DNA from: Pseudochelatococcus sp047501465
Lineage (GTDB): Bacteria > Pseudomonadota > Alphaproteobacteria > Rhizobiales > Beijerinckiaceae
Direction of reading: 5' to 3'
DNA: 64,000 nucleotides
Assembly: GCF_047501465.1 (NCBI RefSeq)
Contig: NZ_JAZDRL010000001.1
Span: forward strand, 186,001 to 250,000
Below are positions 8,262 through 16,897 of this stretch, piece after piece. Positions within the stretch are counted from its first letter, which is position 1. Each line of letters opens with the position of its first letter. The notes under the pieces were generated by a model. That model was given only the letters and a program-made list of their open reading frames with translations, did not search any database and had not been told where the DNA came from. Both the position numbers and the translations under genes were made by a program.

Positions 8262-9236
8262 ATGAGCTTATTGTCGAAGAACCGGGCGATCCTTGGAGCG
8301 GAGCATTTGACATTGCCGGTGATTGCCGCGCCGATGTTTTTGGTCTCGGGGCCTGAGCTCGTTATTGCACAGTGCAAAGCAGGCGTGATCGGCAGTTTTC
8401 CCTCGCTCAATGCGCGACCTGTAGAGATGCTGGATCAATGGCTGACGCGCATCTCACAGGAATTGCGCGAGCACGATCTGGCCAATCCCGATAAGCTTTC
8501 AGCGCCATTTGCAGTCAACTTGATTGTCCACCGCTCTAATAGCCGGCTGGAAGAGGATCTGGCTCTTGTCGTGAAGCATAAGGTGCCGCTGGTGATCACA
8601 TCGCTTGGCGCGCGTGAGGACGTCAATGCGGCTGTCCACAGCTATGGTGGCAAGGTACTGCATGATGTGATCAACACGACATTTGCACGCAAAGCGATCG
8701 AAAAGGGCGCAGATGGTCTGATTGCTGTCGCGGCTGGTGCGGGTGGGCACGCGGGCACCTGGTCGCCTTTTGCATTGGTTGAAGAAATTCGTGCGTGGTG
8801 GGATGGCCCGCTGGCGCTTTCAGGCGCAATTGCCACTGGTCGCGGTGTTTTGGCGGCGCAGGCGGCAGGCGCAGACTTTGCCTATATTGGCTCAGCCTTC
8901 ATCGCTACCAAGGAGGCGCAGGTATCGCAAGGTTATAAGGATATGATCGTTGCAAGTGGTGCCTCAGATATTGTCTATACGGATATCTTCACAGGCGTAT
9001 CCGGCAACTACCTGAAGCCATCTTTAGTGGCATCCGGCATCGATCCGGATCAGCTCTCACAGATGACGCCGCAATCGCTGGAAACTTTGTCGGCGAAGGA
9101 TGGCTCCAAGGCCTGGCGCGATATCTGGGGGGCAGGGCAAGGGATTGGCGCCATTAAAGATGTGCCAACGGTTGCGGGGCTCGTTGTGCGTCTGAAGCAG
9201 GAGTATGATGCCCAGCAGGCGTGCTTATCAGCATAG
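8262..9236 (+). CDS. Nitronate monooxygenase / 2-nitropropane dioxygenase family flavoprotein
   Basis: A 324-residue FMN-binding TIM-barrel protein. The N-terminus LPVIAAPMFLVSGPELV and the phosphate-binding segment AAGAGGHAGTWSPFAL identify the nitronate monooxygenase family, whose members oxidise alkyl nitronates or, in the FabK branch, reduce enoyl-ACP. The later motif GADFAYIGSAFIATKEA is also typical. The start is preceded by GGAG. It is divergent from the MerR regulator of the fatty-acid operon and shares its intergenic region, so it could belong to the same regulon. The natural substrate cannot be told from sequence. Confidence 0.85.
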   Translation: MSLLSKNRAILGAEHLTLPVIAAPMFLVSGPELVIAQCKAGVIGSFPSLNARPVEMLDQWLTRISQELREHDLANPDKLSAPFAVNLIVHRSNSRLEEDLALVVKHKVPLVITSLGAREDVNAAVHSYGGKVLHDVINTTFARKAIEKGADGLIAVAAGAGGHAGTWSPFALVEEIRAWWDGPLALSGAIATGRGVLAAQAAGADFAYIGSAFIATKEAQVSQGYKDMIVASGASDIVYTDIFTGVSGNYLKPSLVASGIDPDQLSQMTPQSLETLSAKDGSKAWRDIWGAGQGIGAIKDVPTVAGLVVRLKQEYDAQQACLSA

Positions 9237-9336
9237 TCCGTAATAATTTAGCGGGCGGTTTTGCAGGTCGCCCGTAAAGTCACCATATTGGCATGGGATA
9301 GAGCCCAGCATCGGCAACAGCAAGTGAGACCATGCA

Positions 9337-9786
9337 ATGCAGCCCTCTCTTGAGGAAATTCTCGATAACTTTGCGTTTCTTGACGATTGGGATGACAGAT
9401 ATCGTTATCTCATTGAGCTTGGGCGTATGCTTGAGCCGATATCGGAAGAAGCGCGTACGGAGGCCAACAAGGTCCGCGGCTGCGCTAGCCAGGTCTGGCT
9501 TGAGGTGTGCGAGAGCTCTGGTGGGGCAGATGGCGCGCCAATTCTTACTTTCCGTGGCGATAGTGATGCGCACATTGTTCGTGGCCTTGTTGCGCTGGCA
9601 TTCGCGATTTTCTCTGCCAAGCCGGCATCGGAAATATTGCGCACGGATGCGTTCCCCATTTTCGAACAATTGGGGCTTGCATCCCATCTCACCCCGCAGC
9701 GTTCAAATGGGTTACGATCGATGGTGGACCGAATCAAGGCAGATGCTCGAAGCGCGATGGCTAATGCTGCATCAGCAGCTTCCTGA
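9337..9786 (+). CDS. sufE: SufE cysteine desulfurase sulfur acceptor
   Basis: A 149-residue SufE. It accepts persulfide sulfur from the cysteine desulfurase SufS and passes it to the SufBCD scaffold for Fe-S cluster assembly. The sulfur-accepting residue is Cys49 in ANKVRGCASQVWLEV, and the N-terminal DDWDDRYRYLIELG is the other family hallmark. The gene stands alone, without other suf genes nearby, as is common in alphaproteobacteria. The alanine-rich C-terminal tail (about the last 20 residues) is longer than in E. coli SufE. Confidence 0.93.
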   Translation: MQPSLEEILDNFAFLDDWDDRYRYLIELGRMLEPISEEARTEANKVRGCASQVWLEVCESSGGADGAPILTFRGDSDAHIVRGLVALAFAIFSAKPASEILRTDAFPIFEQLGLASHLTPQRSNGLRSMVDRIKADARSAMANAASAAS

Positions 9787-9931
9787 TATTTATGTGGTTC
9801 AGAAAGTTGTGTGATATCAATATGATCCCCTAGTTTTTCCACAGGCGTTGAGCATCGTTTGCGAAAGATTGCCGGTGCCCATTGACAGTTTGAAGAGGTC
9901 TTCGTAAACAGGCGTCCTCGCTTGCGGGCGG

Positions 9932-10018
9932 GCCCAGGTGGCGGAATTGGTAGACGCACCAGCTTCAGGTGCTGGCGCTCGCAAGGGCGTGGAGGTTCGA
10001 GTCCTCTCCTGGGCACCA
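9932..10018 (+). tRNA. tRNA-Leu (anticodon CAG)
   Basis: The acceptor arms GCCCAGG (9932-9938) and CCTGGGC (10008-10014) pair perfectly, followed by ACCA, so the CCA end is encoded. The anticodon arm is CCAGC-TTCAGGT-GCTGG, giving anticodon CAG, and a long variable arm as expected for leucine is present. The T arm reads GGAGGTTCGAGTCCTCTCC. A strong terminator follows 43 bases later. Confidence 0.97.
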
Positions 10019-10060
10019 AATTTAAGTTCTGGATCGACCAATAGGTTCAGGAAAATATGA

Positions 10061-10088
10061 AAAAAGCCCGGTTTTGCCGGGCTTTTTT
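10061..10088 (+). terminator. Rho-independent terminator after tRNA-Leu
   Basis: The stem AAGCCCGG / CCGGGCTT with a five-base loop is followed by a run of six T residues. It ends the tRNA-Leu transcript. Confidence 0.9.
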
Positions 10089-10109
10089 CGTTACAAAATA
10101 TAGATAGAC

Positions 10110-10523
10110 TTGCTAGCCGCGAGTGTATTTTTGAGCTATCCAATTGGTGGTGCGCCACATAATCCTGCTGTCCCGGTGCCTCCAGGCGGACTCCCTTTGC
10201 CGGGAGTAGCTGGTGGTGGTATTTCTCATAGACTAGGGTTATTAGACCAAGGTGGAATGGGGGGCAGCTATCGCAAATGCAGGCAATGCTCCTGAAATTT
10301 CATTCCAATGCGTCCGCTGGTAGGGATGCAGCTGCCACTGTGAAGCAATTATGGGATGCATTGTGGTTTAAGTTAATATCTGTTTTTGGATGCGTTCCTG
10401 AATTTGAGTTTAATGCTAATGTGCTTCAGGACATGCCCCCCTGATGAACAGAAAGAAATTCGGGCTTCTCTTCTGAATAATTTATCGCTTTCTGAAATGC
10501 CTGATGGTTATGAGCACCCGTAA
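10110..10523 (+). pseudogene. Broken relative of the 16-residue-repeat protein at 47.7 kb
   Basis: Three frames must be joined to read this stretch. Frame 1 gives a proline-rich leader (HNPAVPVPPGGLPLPGVAGG). A shift near the G6 run at 10259-10264 gives AAIANAGNAPEIS. A further shift gives SAGRDAAATVKQLWDALW and then FNANVLQDMPP. Removing one C from the C6 run at 10436-10441 continues into DEQKEIRASLLNNLSLSEM, ending at TAA 10521-10523. The intact protein at 47706-48707 has the same order: a PPIPGVGADIVNAAN leader, a VKSLWDSL helix and 16-residue repeats such as ASLLDKLDPEEWKNLD. Only about two repeats survive. Two of the breaks fall in six-base homopolymers, so assembly error is possible, but the third break does not. 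Confidence 0.6.
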
Positions 10524-11521
10524 ATCCTGATGCCTGTTCAGCGATTACAAGCTTTGACTAGAGAGGCGTTTAGAGAAGAGCGCTTGCGACTTCTCCGCAG
10601 AACACAAATGAGAAGTATAATATTGGTCACAAAGTCATAGTTGGAGAGACCAGTCCTGATTGCCTGTGGCGATTAGGGATGTGACTTTCTCCTTTGCTCC
10701 TGTCCCTTTTGAAATTTCTTCTGGCAGTCAAGGGCAATAGCTACATCAGCCTCACATCTGCGCAACCTAAACGCCAAAATTAAATTGCAGGTCAGATAAT
10801 GCCGGAAGGCAAAGTTACGGGCACTCTTCTTTTCGCATGAATCTCATGCACAACGCTGCGCAAGCATAAAAAGCAATTCTGATTGAAGCGTTTTGCATTA
10901 GAGAAGGGGCGTAAAGGTTTAGGCTAAGCATGCTGATATGATATCGGTTTGTGTAGTCTGATGTCATTAGCGTCGGAACGCTATGATGCCTTATTCATGG
11001 GGGCTGGGTGGCTCGGTAGGGGAGAGGTACCTCTACAATCACCAATCGCGCGGATGTCACTTCTGTGCCGGAAAATCCTGTTACCTGACGTCCTGTTTCC
11101 AGCATGCCTGCTCATGCTTATAAGGCGCAGAAAAAGAAGTTTCGCGTCTTGCTGGATGGCCGTGCGCTTTTCTCAGGTCGTAGGTGGTAGTTCTTGAATG
11201 ATGGGAGCTGTGACGTTTTAAGGGTGTGCTCTTGTGCTGAGCATGGCAAGCGATATCAACCCTTGCTCTCTCTGATCATCGAGTTTTGGCCTGAACAGTG
11301 GCGCTGTTAAAGCGCGGAATCGCGTCGGAAGGGTTGGCGGTGATACAGTTTATCCCCGACTGCTGCGCCATCGGTTTCCCGGGATTTTTCGTTTTTGGAA
11401 CGAGTTATGTTGTTGCGTGGGATAGGTCGATAGGGTTCAGGTGCTTTAGATGTGGTGGTGGCATGTTATCCGCCGTTTAGCTCATGTATAAGAAGGCTTG
11501 GGCGCATCAAGTACAGCCGTC
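10524..11521. other. Gene-poor, probably decayed region
   Basis: About 1 kb with no open frame that looks like a gene. One plus-strand frame between about 11025 and 11300 has protein-like stretches (TSTITNRADVTSVPENPVT, then KKKFRVLLDGRALFSG) interrupted by stops, as in a decayed coding sequence that I cannot identify. No RNA gene or clear repeat was recognised. Confidence 0.45.
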
Positions 11522-12352
11522 TTATAAGACAGCCGAGGTTCGATCGCTGGCGAAGCTGGATGCATCAGATTGAGCCATTTCCCGACCATAGTGCCATCCT
11601 TGAGCTACCACACAGCCCAATGATTGCAGAATGGTAGCTTGTTCAATGTCTTCTACGCCCTCAGCAATAATCTCCAACCCAAGACTTGTCCCAAGCCCGA
11701 TAATTGCTGAAACAATTTTCTGGTTGCTGCTCTCGTTGGCGATATTGCGCACAAAACCTCGATCGATCTTCAGTGTTTTGAACGGGAAGTCGCGAAGACG
11801 GGTCAGGCTGGCATAGCCAGTGCCGAAATCATCAAGCGTGATAGAAACTCCCGCATGGCCCAAGCGCTCAAGAAGTGCGCGGACAGCGGGACTTTCCGAA
11901 ATGGCAGCGCTTTCTGTCATTTCTATCCGCACCCTTGCGAGTGGAAATCCGCTTTCTGATACAGCCGAAAATATCATTGAGACTAAATTGCAGTTGTTGA
12001 ACTGCAGCGGAGAAATGTTGAAAGCGAGATAAAAATCGCCAGGCCAGCACTGCGCCATTTTGCAGGCAGATGTAATGAGATGATAGGTTAAGGCATCAAG
12101 AAGGCCATCTTCTTCTGCCCATGGAATAAAGGTATCTGGGGTAATATTGCCATAAACTGGACTATTCCATCGCGCCAGAATTTCAAATCCAATCAGCGCA
12201 TGATCGTTCATGACTACGATTGGCTGAAATGCGGGCCAAATCTCGTTGTTTTTCACAGCGTCAGAAAAGGCGAGTCGCCGCATGTCGGTGACAGACAATA
12301 TCAACTCCTCCTCTATCGACGGGGCTTGAGATGCACCGTGATATTCTTTCAT
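11522..12352 (-). CDS. Stand-alone EAL-domain cyclic-di-GMP phosphodiesterase
   Basis: A 276-residue protein made of an EAL domain with a short N-terminal extension and no sensor, GGDEF or membrane segment. The catalytic set looks complete: Glu57 in GFEILARW (EIL replaces EAL), Asn in FNISPLQF, Glu in RIEMTESA, the DDFGTGYASL aspartates, Lys in LKIDRGFV, Glu in IIAEGVED, and Gln in VAQGWHYG. It should therefore hydrolyse c-di-GMP to pGpG. It lies at the edge of the exopolysaccharide region, a process often under c-di-GMP control. Its true start is uncertain: GAGGAGGAG precedes an in-frame TTG at codon 19. Confidence 0.88.
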   Translation of the reverse strand: MKEYHGASQAPSIEEELILSVTDMRRLAFSDAVKNNEIWPAFQPIVVMNDHALIGFEILARWNSPVYGNITPDTFIPWAEEDGLLDALTYHLITSACKMAQCWPGDFYLAFNISPLQFNNCNLVSMIFSAVSESGFPLARVRIEMTESAAISESPAVRALLERLGHAGVSITLDDFGTGYASLTRLRDFPFKTLKIDRGFVRNIANESSNQKIVSAIIGLGTSLGLEIIAEGVEDIEQATILQSLGCVVAQGWHYGREMAQSDASSFASDRTSAVL

Positions 12353-12407
12353 TCTTTAGGCAGAATTATGAATAGATTAATAATATTCATTCTCAGTCTT
12401 TATATTT

Positions 12408-13451
12408 CTATGGTACCGGGCTTTCACAATTTTTTGCGCCCATGATCTTGCATAGAGACCGGGATACTTCACGGTAATCAACATGAGGCGCGCAATTAGC
12501 CTCTGGCGGGCAGTCACGTAACACATAAAGCATAGCGCCGCCATTCGCATCATGCCGTGCGTGAGCAACTTTACGGTTGATGGTCTCGGGTGTGGCAAGC
12601 GTGCCATCAGATATCAGAGGCATGACTGCAATACCGGCTAATAGCGGTCCTTTCCACGCTGTTCTATAAGCAGCAAAGGCGCGGCTGGGATCATAGTCAG
12701 GGCCTGCGTCATAAGCCATGATTGATACATAATCGATATAAGGTGCGGCATCCGAGCGAAGCAAATTCAGCATTGATCCAGTCCAGGGACTTTTAGGGCC
12801 TTCGTCAGTGAATTCACCTTCGCCGTAAGCGCCAACGCTCCAACCCGGAAGAGTTAGCAGATAGGGACGTGGCATTTGCATGCGCGTACGCTTGACCAGC
12901 TCAATCCATGTATCGTCGCTAGCGCAGCTTATACGTCCATTCGGCATAGGCAGGCAGTTGGGCGAGGAGGGTTCATAATCAAGGTCAACGCCATCGGCGC
13001 CGACATCTTTTACGAGGCGAGCCAGGGCGTGCTCATTGAAACGGTCCCAGCCTTGCCATCCTGCGCCACCAACAGAGATGATAACCCGTGTGTCTGGATG
13101 GCGCTTTTTAAGCAATGCAATCGTATCGCGTAAAATCTCTCCTGAGAAACTGTATTGCAATCCAGTGCGGGAAATATCCAGGTCACCTTCATACACCATA
13201 TCAGGGCGCGCAAAGGCGAGGGCGACAATATTCATATATCCCGGTAGACGGGAAAGCGTTGTTTGAGAGGCCTCAATAGCCGGTAGTTCATACCAACTGG
13301 CATGATAGGCCATAAAAGGCTTCTCGCGAGCACTCGCAAACGGCACAGCTAAAAGAAGCAGTGATGCCACATAGGCTATAAGCCCTAGAAGATATCGTCT
13401 CCTGCCATGCCTTTTGTGACTGTCAGCAGCATGATTTTGATGTCGAGCCAT
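12408..13451 (-). CDS. Secreted GH18-type glycoside hydrolase
   Basis: A 347-residue protein with a basic, hydrophobic signal peptide (LLGLIAYVASLLLLAVPFAS) and a GH18 TIM-barrel. The catalytic DxxDxDxE motif is DGVDLDYEP with Glu150 as acid, and the preceding VIISVGGAGWQGW strand is the usual SxGG motif. The VSIMAYDAG segment matches the later strand with the conserved tyrosine. Its start overlaps the sugar-phosphate transferase gene by 67 bases on the same strand, so the two are probably co-transcribed. A hydrolase translated with a polysaccharide initiating enzyme may trim or release the polymer; the substrate, chitin-like or not, is unknown. Confidence 0.82.
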   Translation of the reverse strand: MARHQNHAADSHKRHGRRRYLLGLIAYVASLLLLAVPFASAREKPFMAYHASWYELPAIEASQTTLSRLPGYMNIVALAFARPDMVYEGDLDISRTGLQYSFSGEILRDTIALLKKRHPDTRVIISVGGAGWQGWDRFNEHALARLVKDVGADGVDLDYEPSSPNCLPMPNGRISCASDDTWIELVKRTRMQMPRPYLLTLPGWSVGAYGEGEFTDEGPKSPWTGSMLNLLRSDAAPYIDYVSIMAYDAGPDYDPSRAFAAYRTAWKGPLLAGIAVMPLISDGTLATPETINRKVAHARHDANGGAMLYVLRDCPPEANCAPHVDYREVSRSLCKIMGAKNCESPVP

Positions 13452-14797
13452 AGTGACCAGTTCTCAATATAGTAAAGGTCAAGATTGACGCCCCTGATTG
13501 CCCGTTCAGGAGTATGAATACCACCACGCATCCCGCTTATCTGCGCCCAGCCGGTAATACCCGGCTTCATCTGGTAACGGTGTGCGTAAGCCCTTATCGT
13601 ATCATATCGTCCGATATCGCCAACTTGCATATTCGGCACATGTGGACGCGGGCCGACAACTGACATTTCGCCCCGGAGAACGTTAATTAGTTGTGGCAAT
13701 TCATCGATGGACAGCTTTCGCAAGACTGCGCCAACACGTGTAATACGCGGGTCATCCCGTAATGTTCCAAGTGAGCCATCATCAGTAGGATCGTAAATCA
13801 TCGTGCGGAGCTTGAGCACTTCAAAGGGCTTGTCGTTATACCCCACGCGTGTTTGGCGAAACATAATGGGACCGGGTGTTTCCAGCCGGATCGCTATGGC
13901 AGAGATAAGTAGAATCGGTGCAACAACAATCATTCCAATTGTCGCCACAACATAGTCTTCGATCATTTTTATGAGATTGAGCGTGCCCTTCAGCGGTCTT
14001 CTTATAACCTGCAATACGCCCATGCCAGAAACGGTTGTTACTTGAGAAAAATGCGGATTAAACACAGATTCTTCTAGTGGCACAAAAACATCGATAGAGA
14101 ACCTGCCAAGCTTTTCGATAAAATCACCCGCAATGGTAGCATGACACCAGGGAATAGCGAGAAATACCATATCTGCTGGCGTTTGGCGCATATATGCAAT
14201 CAGATCATCGCTAGTGCCAAGCACCGGTACGCCGAGTGAGTTCAGGTTAATATCTGATTTTATTTCATCATCAGGTAGTGTTAGCAGGAAAATGCCGACA
14301 ATTTGATGCAGTTTTTGTTGCGCTTGTTGCATGTGTGTCATGACGCGCGTGATCTCTGCTGGCGTACCAACGATGACGACCTTGCGTACAAGCAAAGCAT
14401 GATGGTCTGCCCACCATAAAAAGGCGCGTACAAGAATAAGCCGGCCTGACATGATCATGGCCCAGATAAGAACTATTTGCGAAATGATGCGTGCCCATGA
14501 GGCCGAGTTATGAGCCAGCAAAGCGCCATCAATAACGCCCATCATCAATCCAGTCAGGGCTACACCAACCGTGACTTGTCGCAATTGCCGCGGAAAACTA
14601 AGGTAATGTTCAAGCCTGTAAGCGCTGCCAACATTCATGATCCATGTGTAGATGATGACATGGAAAATCGCATAAAGGCCAAGATGCAGAAAACTGCCAA
14701 AAGGATGCATGAAATGCATGATGATAACGCCGGCCACAATCATGAGGCTGTCGCACATCATAACAAATCTATTGATCAGGCCATGGGTCCAGATCAT
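13385..14797 (-). CDS. Undecaprenyl-phosphate sugar-phosphate transferase (WcaJ/ExoY-like)
   Basis: A 470-residue polyprenyl-phosphate sugar-1-phosphate transferase that starts exopolysaccharide repeat units on undecaprenyl phosphate. Four N-terminal membrane segments are followed by a nucleotide-binding-like domain (VRKVVIVGTPAEITRVMTHM), another membrane helix (VVATIGMIVVAPILLISAIA) and the catalytic bacterial sugar transferase domain (KLRTMIYD, LRKLSIDELPQLINVLRGEM, VGPRPH, KPGITGWAQISG). An upstream in-frame TTG exists, but the ATG at 14797 has AAGGAG nine bases ahead and is preferred. It lies directly upstream of the GH18 gene. Glucose or galactose phosphate are the usual substrates. Confidence 0.9.
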   Translation of the reverse strand: MIWTHGLINRFVMMCDSLMIVAGVIIMHFMHPFGSFLHLGLYAIFHVIIYTWIMNVGSAYRLEHYLSFPRQLRQVTVGVALTGLMMGVIDGALLAHNSASWARIISQIVLIWAMIMSGRLILVRAFLWWADHHALLVRKVVIVGTPAEITRVMTHMQQAQQKLHQIVGIFLLTLPDDEIKSDINLNSLGVPVLGTSDDLIAYMRQTPADMVFLAIPWCHATIAGDFIEKLGRFSIDVFVPLEESVFNPHFSQVTTVSGMGVLQVIRRPLKGTLNLIKMIEDYVVATIGMIVVAPILLISAIAIRLETPGPIMFRQTRVGYNDKPFEVLKLRTMIYDPTDDGSLGTLRDDPRITRVGAVLRKLSIDELPQLINVLRGEMSVVGPRPHVPNMQVGDIGRYDTIRAYAHRYQMKPGITGWAQISGMRGGIHTPERAIRGVNLDLYYIENWSLWLDIKIMLLTVTKGMAGDDIF

Positions 14798-14927
14798 GCC
14801 TGCAGGCTCCTTTAGCAATTTGTCTTGGGCGATCAAGTAATGTTTGAGCGAAGAGTCAGGAGACTATAAGAAAATGGGCTCTATAGGTAGGTCAAGAACA
14901 AGGTAGGGCTCAAATCAGGTGGGGAAA

Positions 14928-15362
14928 TCAGGGGCGGCAGATAACGCTGGGCCAGCGTCGGTCCTGATAAAAGGGTTGTAGTTCCAGCGTTGTTAATGCG
15001 CTCCAAAGAACATCATCATGTTCAGGGCACATGGCCATGACGGCAGATACCGGATTGCCTCGCCATTCTTTGGGAATGTGAATGAGGACATGAAAAGTAT
15101 TGAGAAATCCTTCAGGCTCATTCATCCACCATAAAGGCGGTAAGCGCGATATCAGTAGTCTGCGTATTTCACGCCGGGGGTCGTAAGGGTTAGGGTCGAT
15201 TTCGGGATCCAGAGCCGTATTATTCTGTGATGATATTTGCGCTGCAACCGGGGATGCGTTTAGCATGACACCGACAGGAAGCAGGAACATCTGGGTGCAA
15301 AAAACAATCAATGCCCAGTTGCGCATTGTCAGAATAACACCGGCTATTTTATGCCTTACCAT
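14928..15362 (-). CDS. Secreted protein of unknown function in the exopolysaccharide region
   Basis: A 144-residue protein with a signal peptide (LIVFCTQMFLLPVGVMLN, cleavage near PVAAQ) and a mature part rich in Trp, Pro and Arg (RRLLISRLPPLWWMNEPEGF). I do not recognise the family. Two cysteines near the C-terminus (MAMCPEH and VICRP) could form a disulphide after export. A strong GAGGGGGG site precedes the ATG at 15362; a second ATG 12 codons in would also leave a signal peptide. It lies upstream of the sugar-phosphate transferase on the same strand with a 130-base gap, so a periplasmic role linked to polysaccharide production is plausible but unproven. Confidence 0.6.
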   Translation of the reverse strand: MVRHKIAGVILTMRNWALIVFCTQMFLLPVGVMLNASPVAAQISSQNNTALDPEIDPNPYDPRREIRRLLISRLPPLWWMNEPEGFLNTFHVLIHIPKEWRGNPVSAVMAMCPEHDDVLWSALTTLELQPFYQDRRWPSVICRP

Positions 15363-15562
15363 AATCCCCCCTCTACCATGCGCTGTTATTTCTTATCCGA
15401 TGGAGTTTGCGACAGTGTGCGTGTGGTGCAAGGATTGTGCAAGCGCGTGAGTGGTTCTAATCAAAGGCGAAAGCGAACGTCAACTGCTCAGCCTAAGAGG
15501 CATGCCTTTATTGTTGCTTTGGTTGCTACTATGTTTCAGGCGTAAAAATCCAGGATATTCCT

Positions 15563-16897
15563 ATGCATGCGATAAAGACGAAGTCTTCACGCCGGGAGCG
15601 CTTTGTAGCGCTTATCCCAATGCTTGGGCTTTATGGCGTTGGCATTGGTGTGCGTGGGCTTGAGGTGGGCGGCAAGCTGGGCCTCTACATGCTTGCTGCG
15701 CGCATCCTGGGTGCTTACGATGCCGGGCTTTTCTTTCTTGGCCTCACCTGGGCAGGATTGGCTTCTACTATTGCGCGAATGGGTTTGGAACGAGCGCTGA
15801 CGCGTCATTTGGCGGCGGAGCTTGCGGTAGGCAATCGGCAAGCAGCACGGGCTGATCTGATTACGGCGTTAGTCTGGACAACGCTCGCGGCAGCGTTAAT
15901 CGCTTTGCTAACAATTATTGGTGCGAGGCCGATTGCGGAGCATATCTTTGCAGAGCCGCCGCTTGCTGTCGCCTTACAGCTTGCTGCACTATCAATCGTT
16001 CCGCAGACACTCGCGATTGTAGCCGGCAGTGCGCTTGCTGGTTTCCAGCGTGGAATTTTAGCGCAAATCGTGCAAAACGCGCTGTGGCCGGTTTTGACAT
16101 TGTTAGCGCTGGTCTTGGGGGCGCATGACCTGCATACATTGCAAATGTTTCTTGCGGGTGCAATGTTTGCATCTGCCGTGCTTGGTCTTGCTATAATCGC
16201 TCGTCGTTCTGAGCTTAGACGGGGAAATAGTGCCTCTGAGGCGGAAATATTGCCTGAGGGGCAGGCGAGCTATGACCCGCTTCCAGGTTTGTGGCGCACG
16301 GCTATGCCACTGGGAGTTGTCGAGGTCGTGCAGGTCTCCATAAGCTCATTGCCAGTGTTGGCATTGGGTGTTTTTGTTGACCCCGCCACAGTTGGCGCCT
16401 TCAGTGTTGCGCAGCGTATTTCCATGCTGATTTGGGTTGTGATTTTGTCGATTGGCACTATTTCCGCGCCTTCCTTTGCAGCGCATCATCGGCGTGGGGA
16501 TCTGGCGGGGTTGCAGCATGTTAACCGCCGCACCCGAATAATGGTGATGGCCTTTGGCCTGCCACCGGTTGGGTTAATGATGTTCTTTCCCGCAACATTT
16601 CTTGAGCTTATCGGGCATGGCTTTGATATTGCTGCTTCTGCACTGGTCATCATGGCAGTGGGGCAGATGATCAACTGCTTGTTGCCATGTCAGGATATTA
16701 TGCTGGCCATGACGGGCCATGGCGTTGCGTTGCGTGCGCTTAATCTTTTGCAGCTTGGTGTTTGTATTGTACTTGGTGCCATCCTGTTGCCGCTATGGGG
16801 GATGACGGGTGCAGCTATCCTTACAGCTATTATTATTGCGCAAGGGGCGATTGGCACGACCTTGGTCTTGCGCCGCGTGATGCCGGGGGCCTTCTAG
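15563..16897 (+). CDS. Wzx-type polysaccharide flippase
   Basis: A 444-residue integral membrane protein of the MOP superfamily with about twelve predicted helices. The N-terminal KLGLYMLAARILGAYDAGLF and the repeated MATE-like architecture are typical of oligosaccharide flippases that turn undecaprenyl-linked repeat units to the periplasmic face. CAGGATATT precedes the ATG. It is divergent from the small secreted protein and is followed, after a long AT-rich gap, by the Wzz, Wza and Wzy candidates on the same strand. Together with the sugar transferase these make a Wzx/Wzy-type pathway. Confidence 0.85.
   Translation: MHAIKTKSSRRERFVALIPMLGLYGVGIGVRGLEVGGKLGLYMLAARILGAYDAGLFFLGLTWAGLASTIARMGLERALTRHLAAELAVGNRQAARADLITALVWTTLAAALIALLTIIGARPIAEHIFAEPPLAVALQLAALSIVPQTLAIVAGSALAGFQRGILAQIVQNALWPVLTLLALVLGAHDLHTLQMFLAGAMFASAVLGLAIIARRSELRRGNSASEAEILPEGQASYDPLPGLWRTAMPLGVVEVVQVSISSLPVLALGVFVDPATVGAFSVAQRISMLIWVVILSIGTISAPSFAAHHRRGDLAGLQHVNRRTRIMVMAFGLPPVGLMMFFPATFLELIGHGFDIAASALVIMAVGQMINCLLPCQDIMLAMTGHGVALRALNLLQLGVCIVLGAILLPLWGMTGAAILTAIIIAQGAIGTTLVLRRVMPGAF

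Noticed and set aside
9405..10158. Two minus-strand open frames crossing the tRNA-Leu gene, with RGLEPPRPCERQHL in one
   Set aside because: This is the well-known artefact of translating the antisense of tRNA-Leu; it also overlaps sufE antisense.
11298..11637. Short plus-strand frames downstream of the decayed region
   Set aside because: About 60 codons each, no ribosome sites, and partly antisense to the EAL gene.
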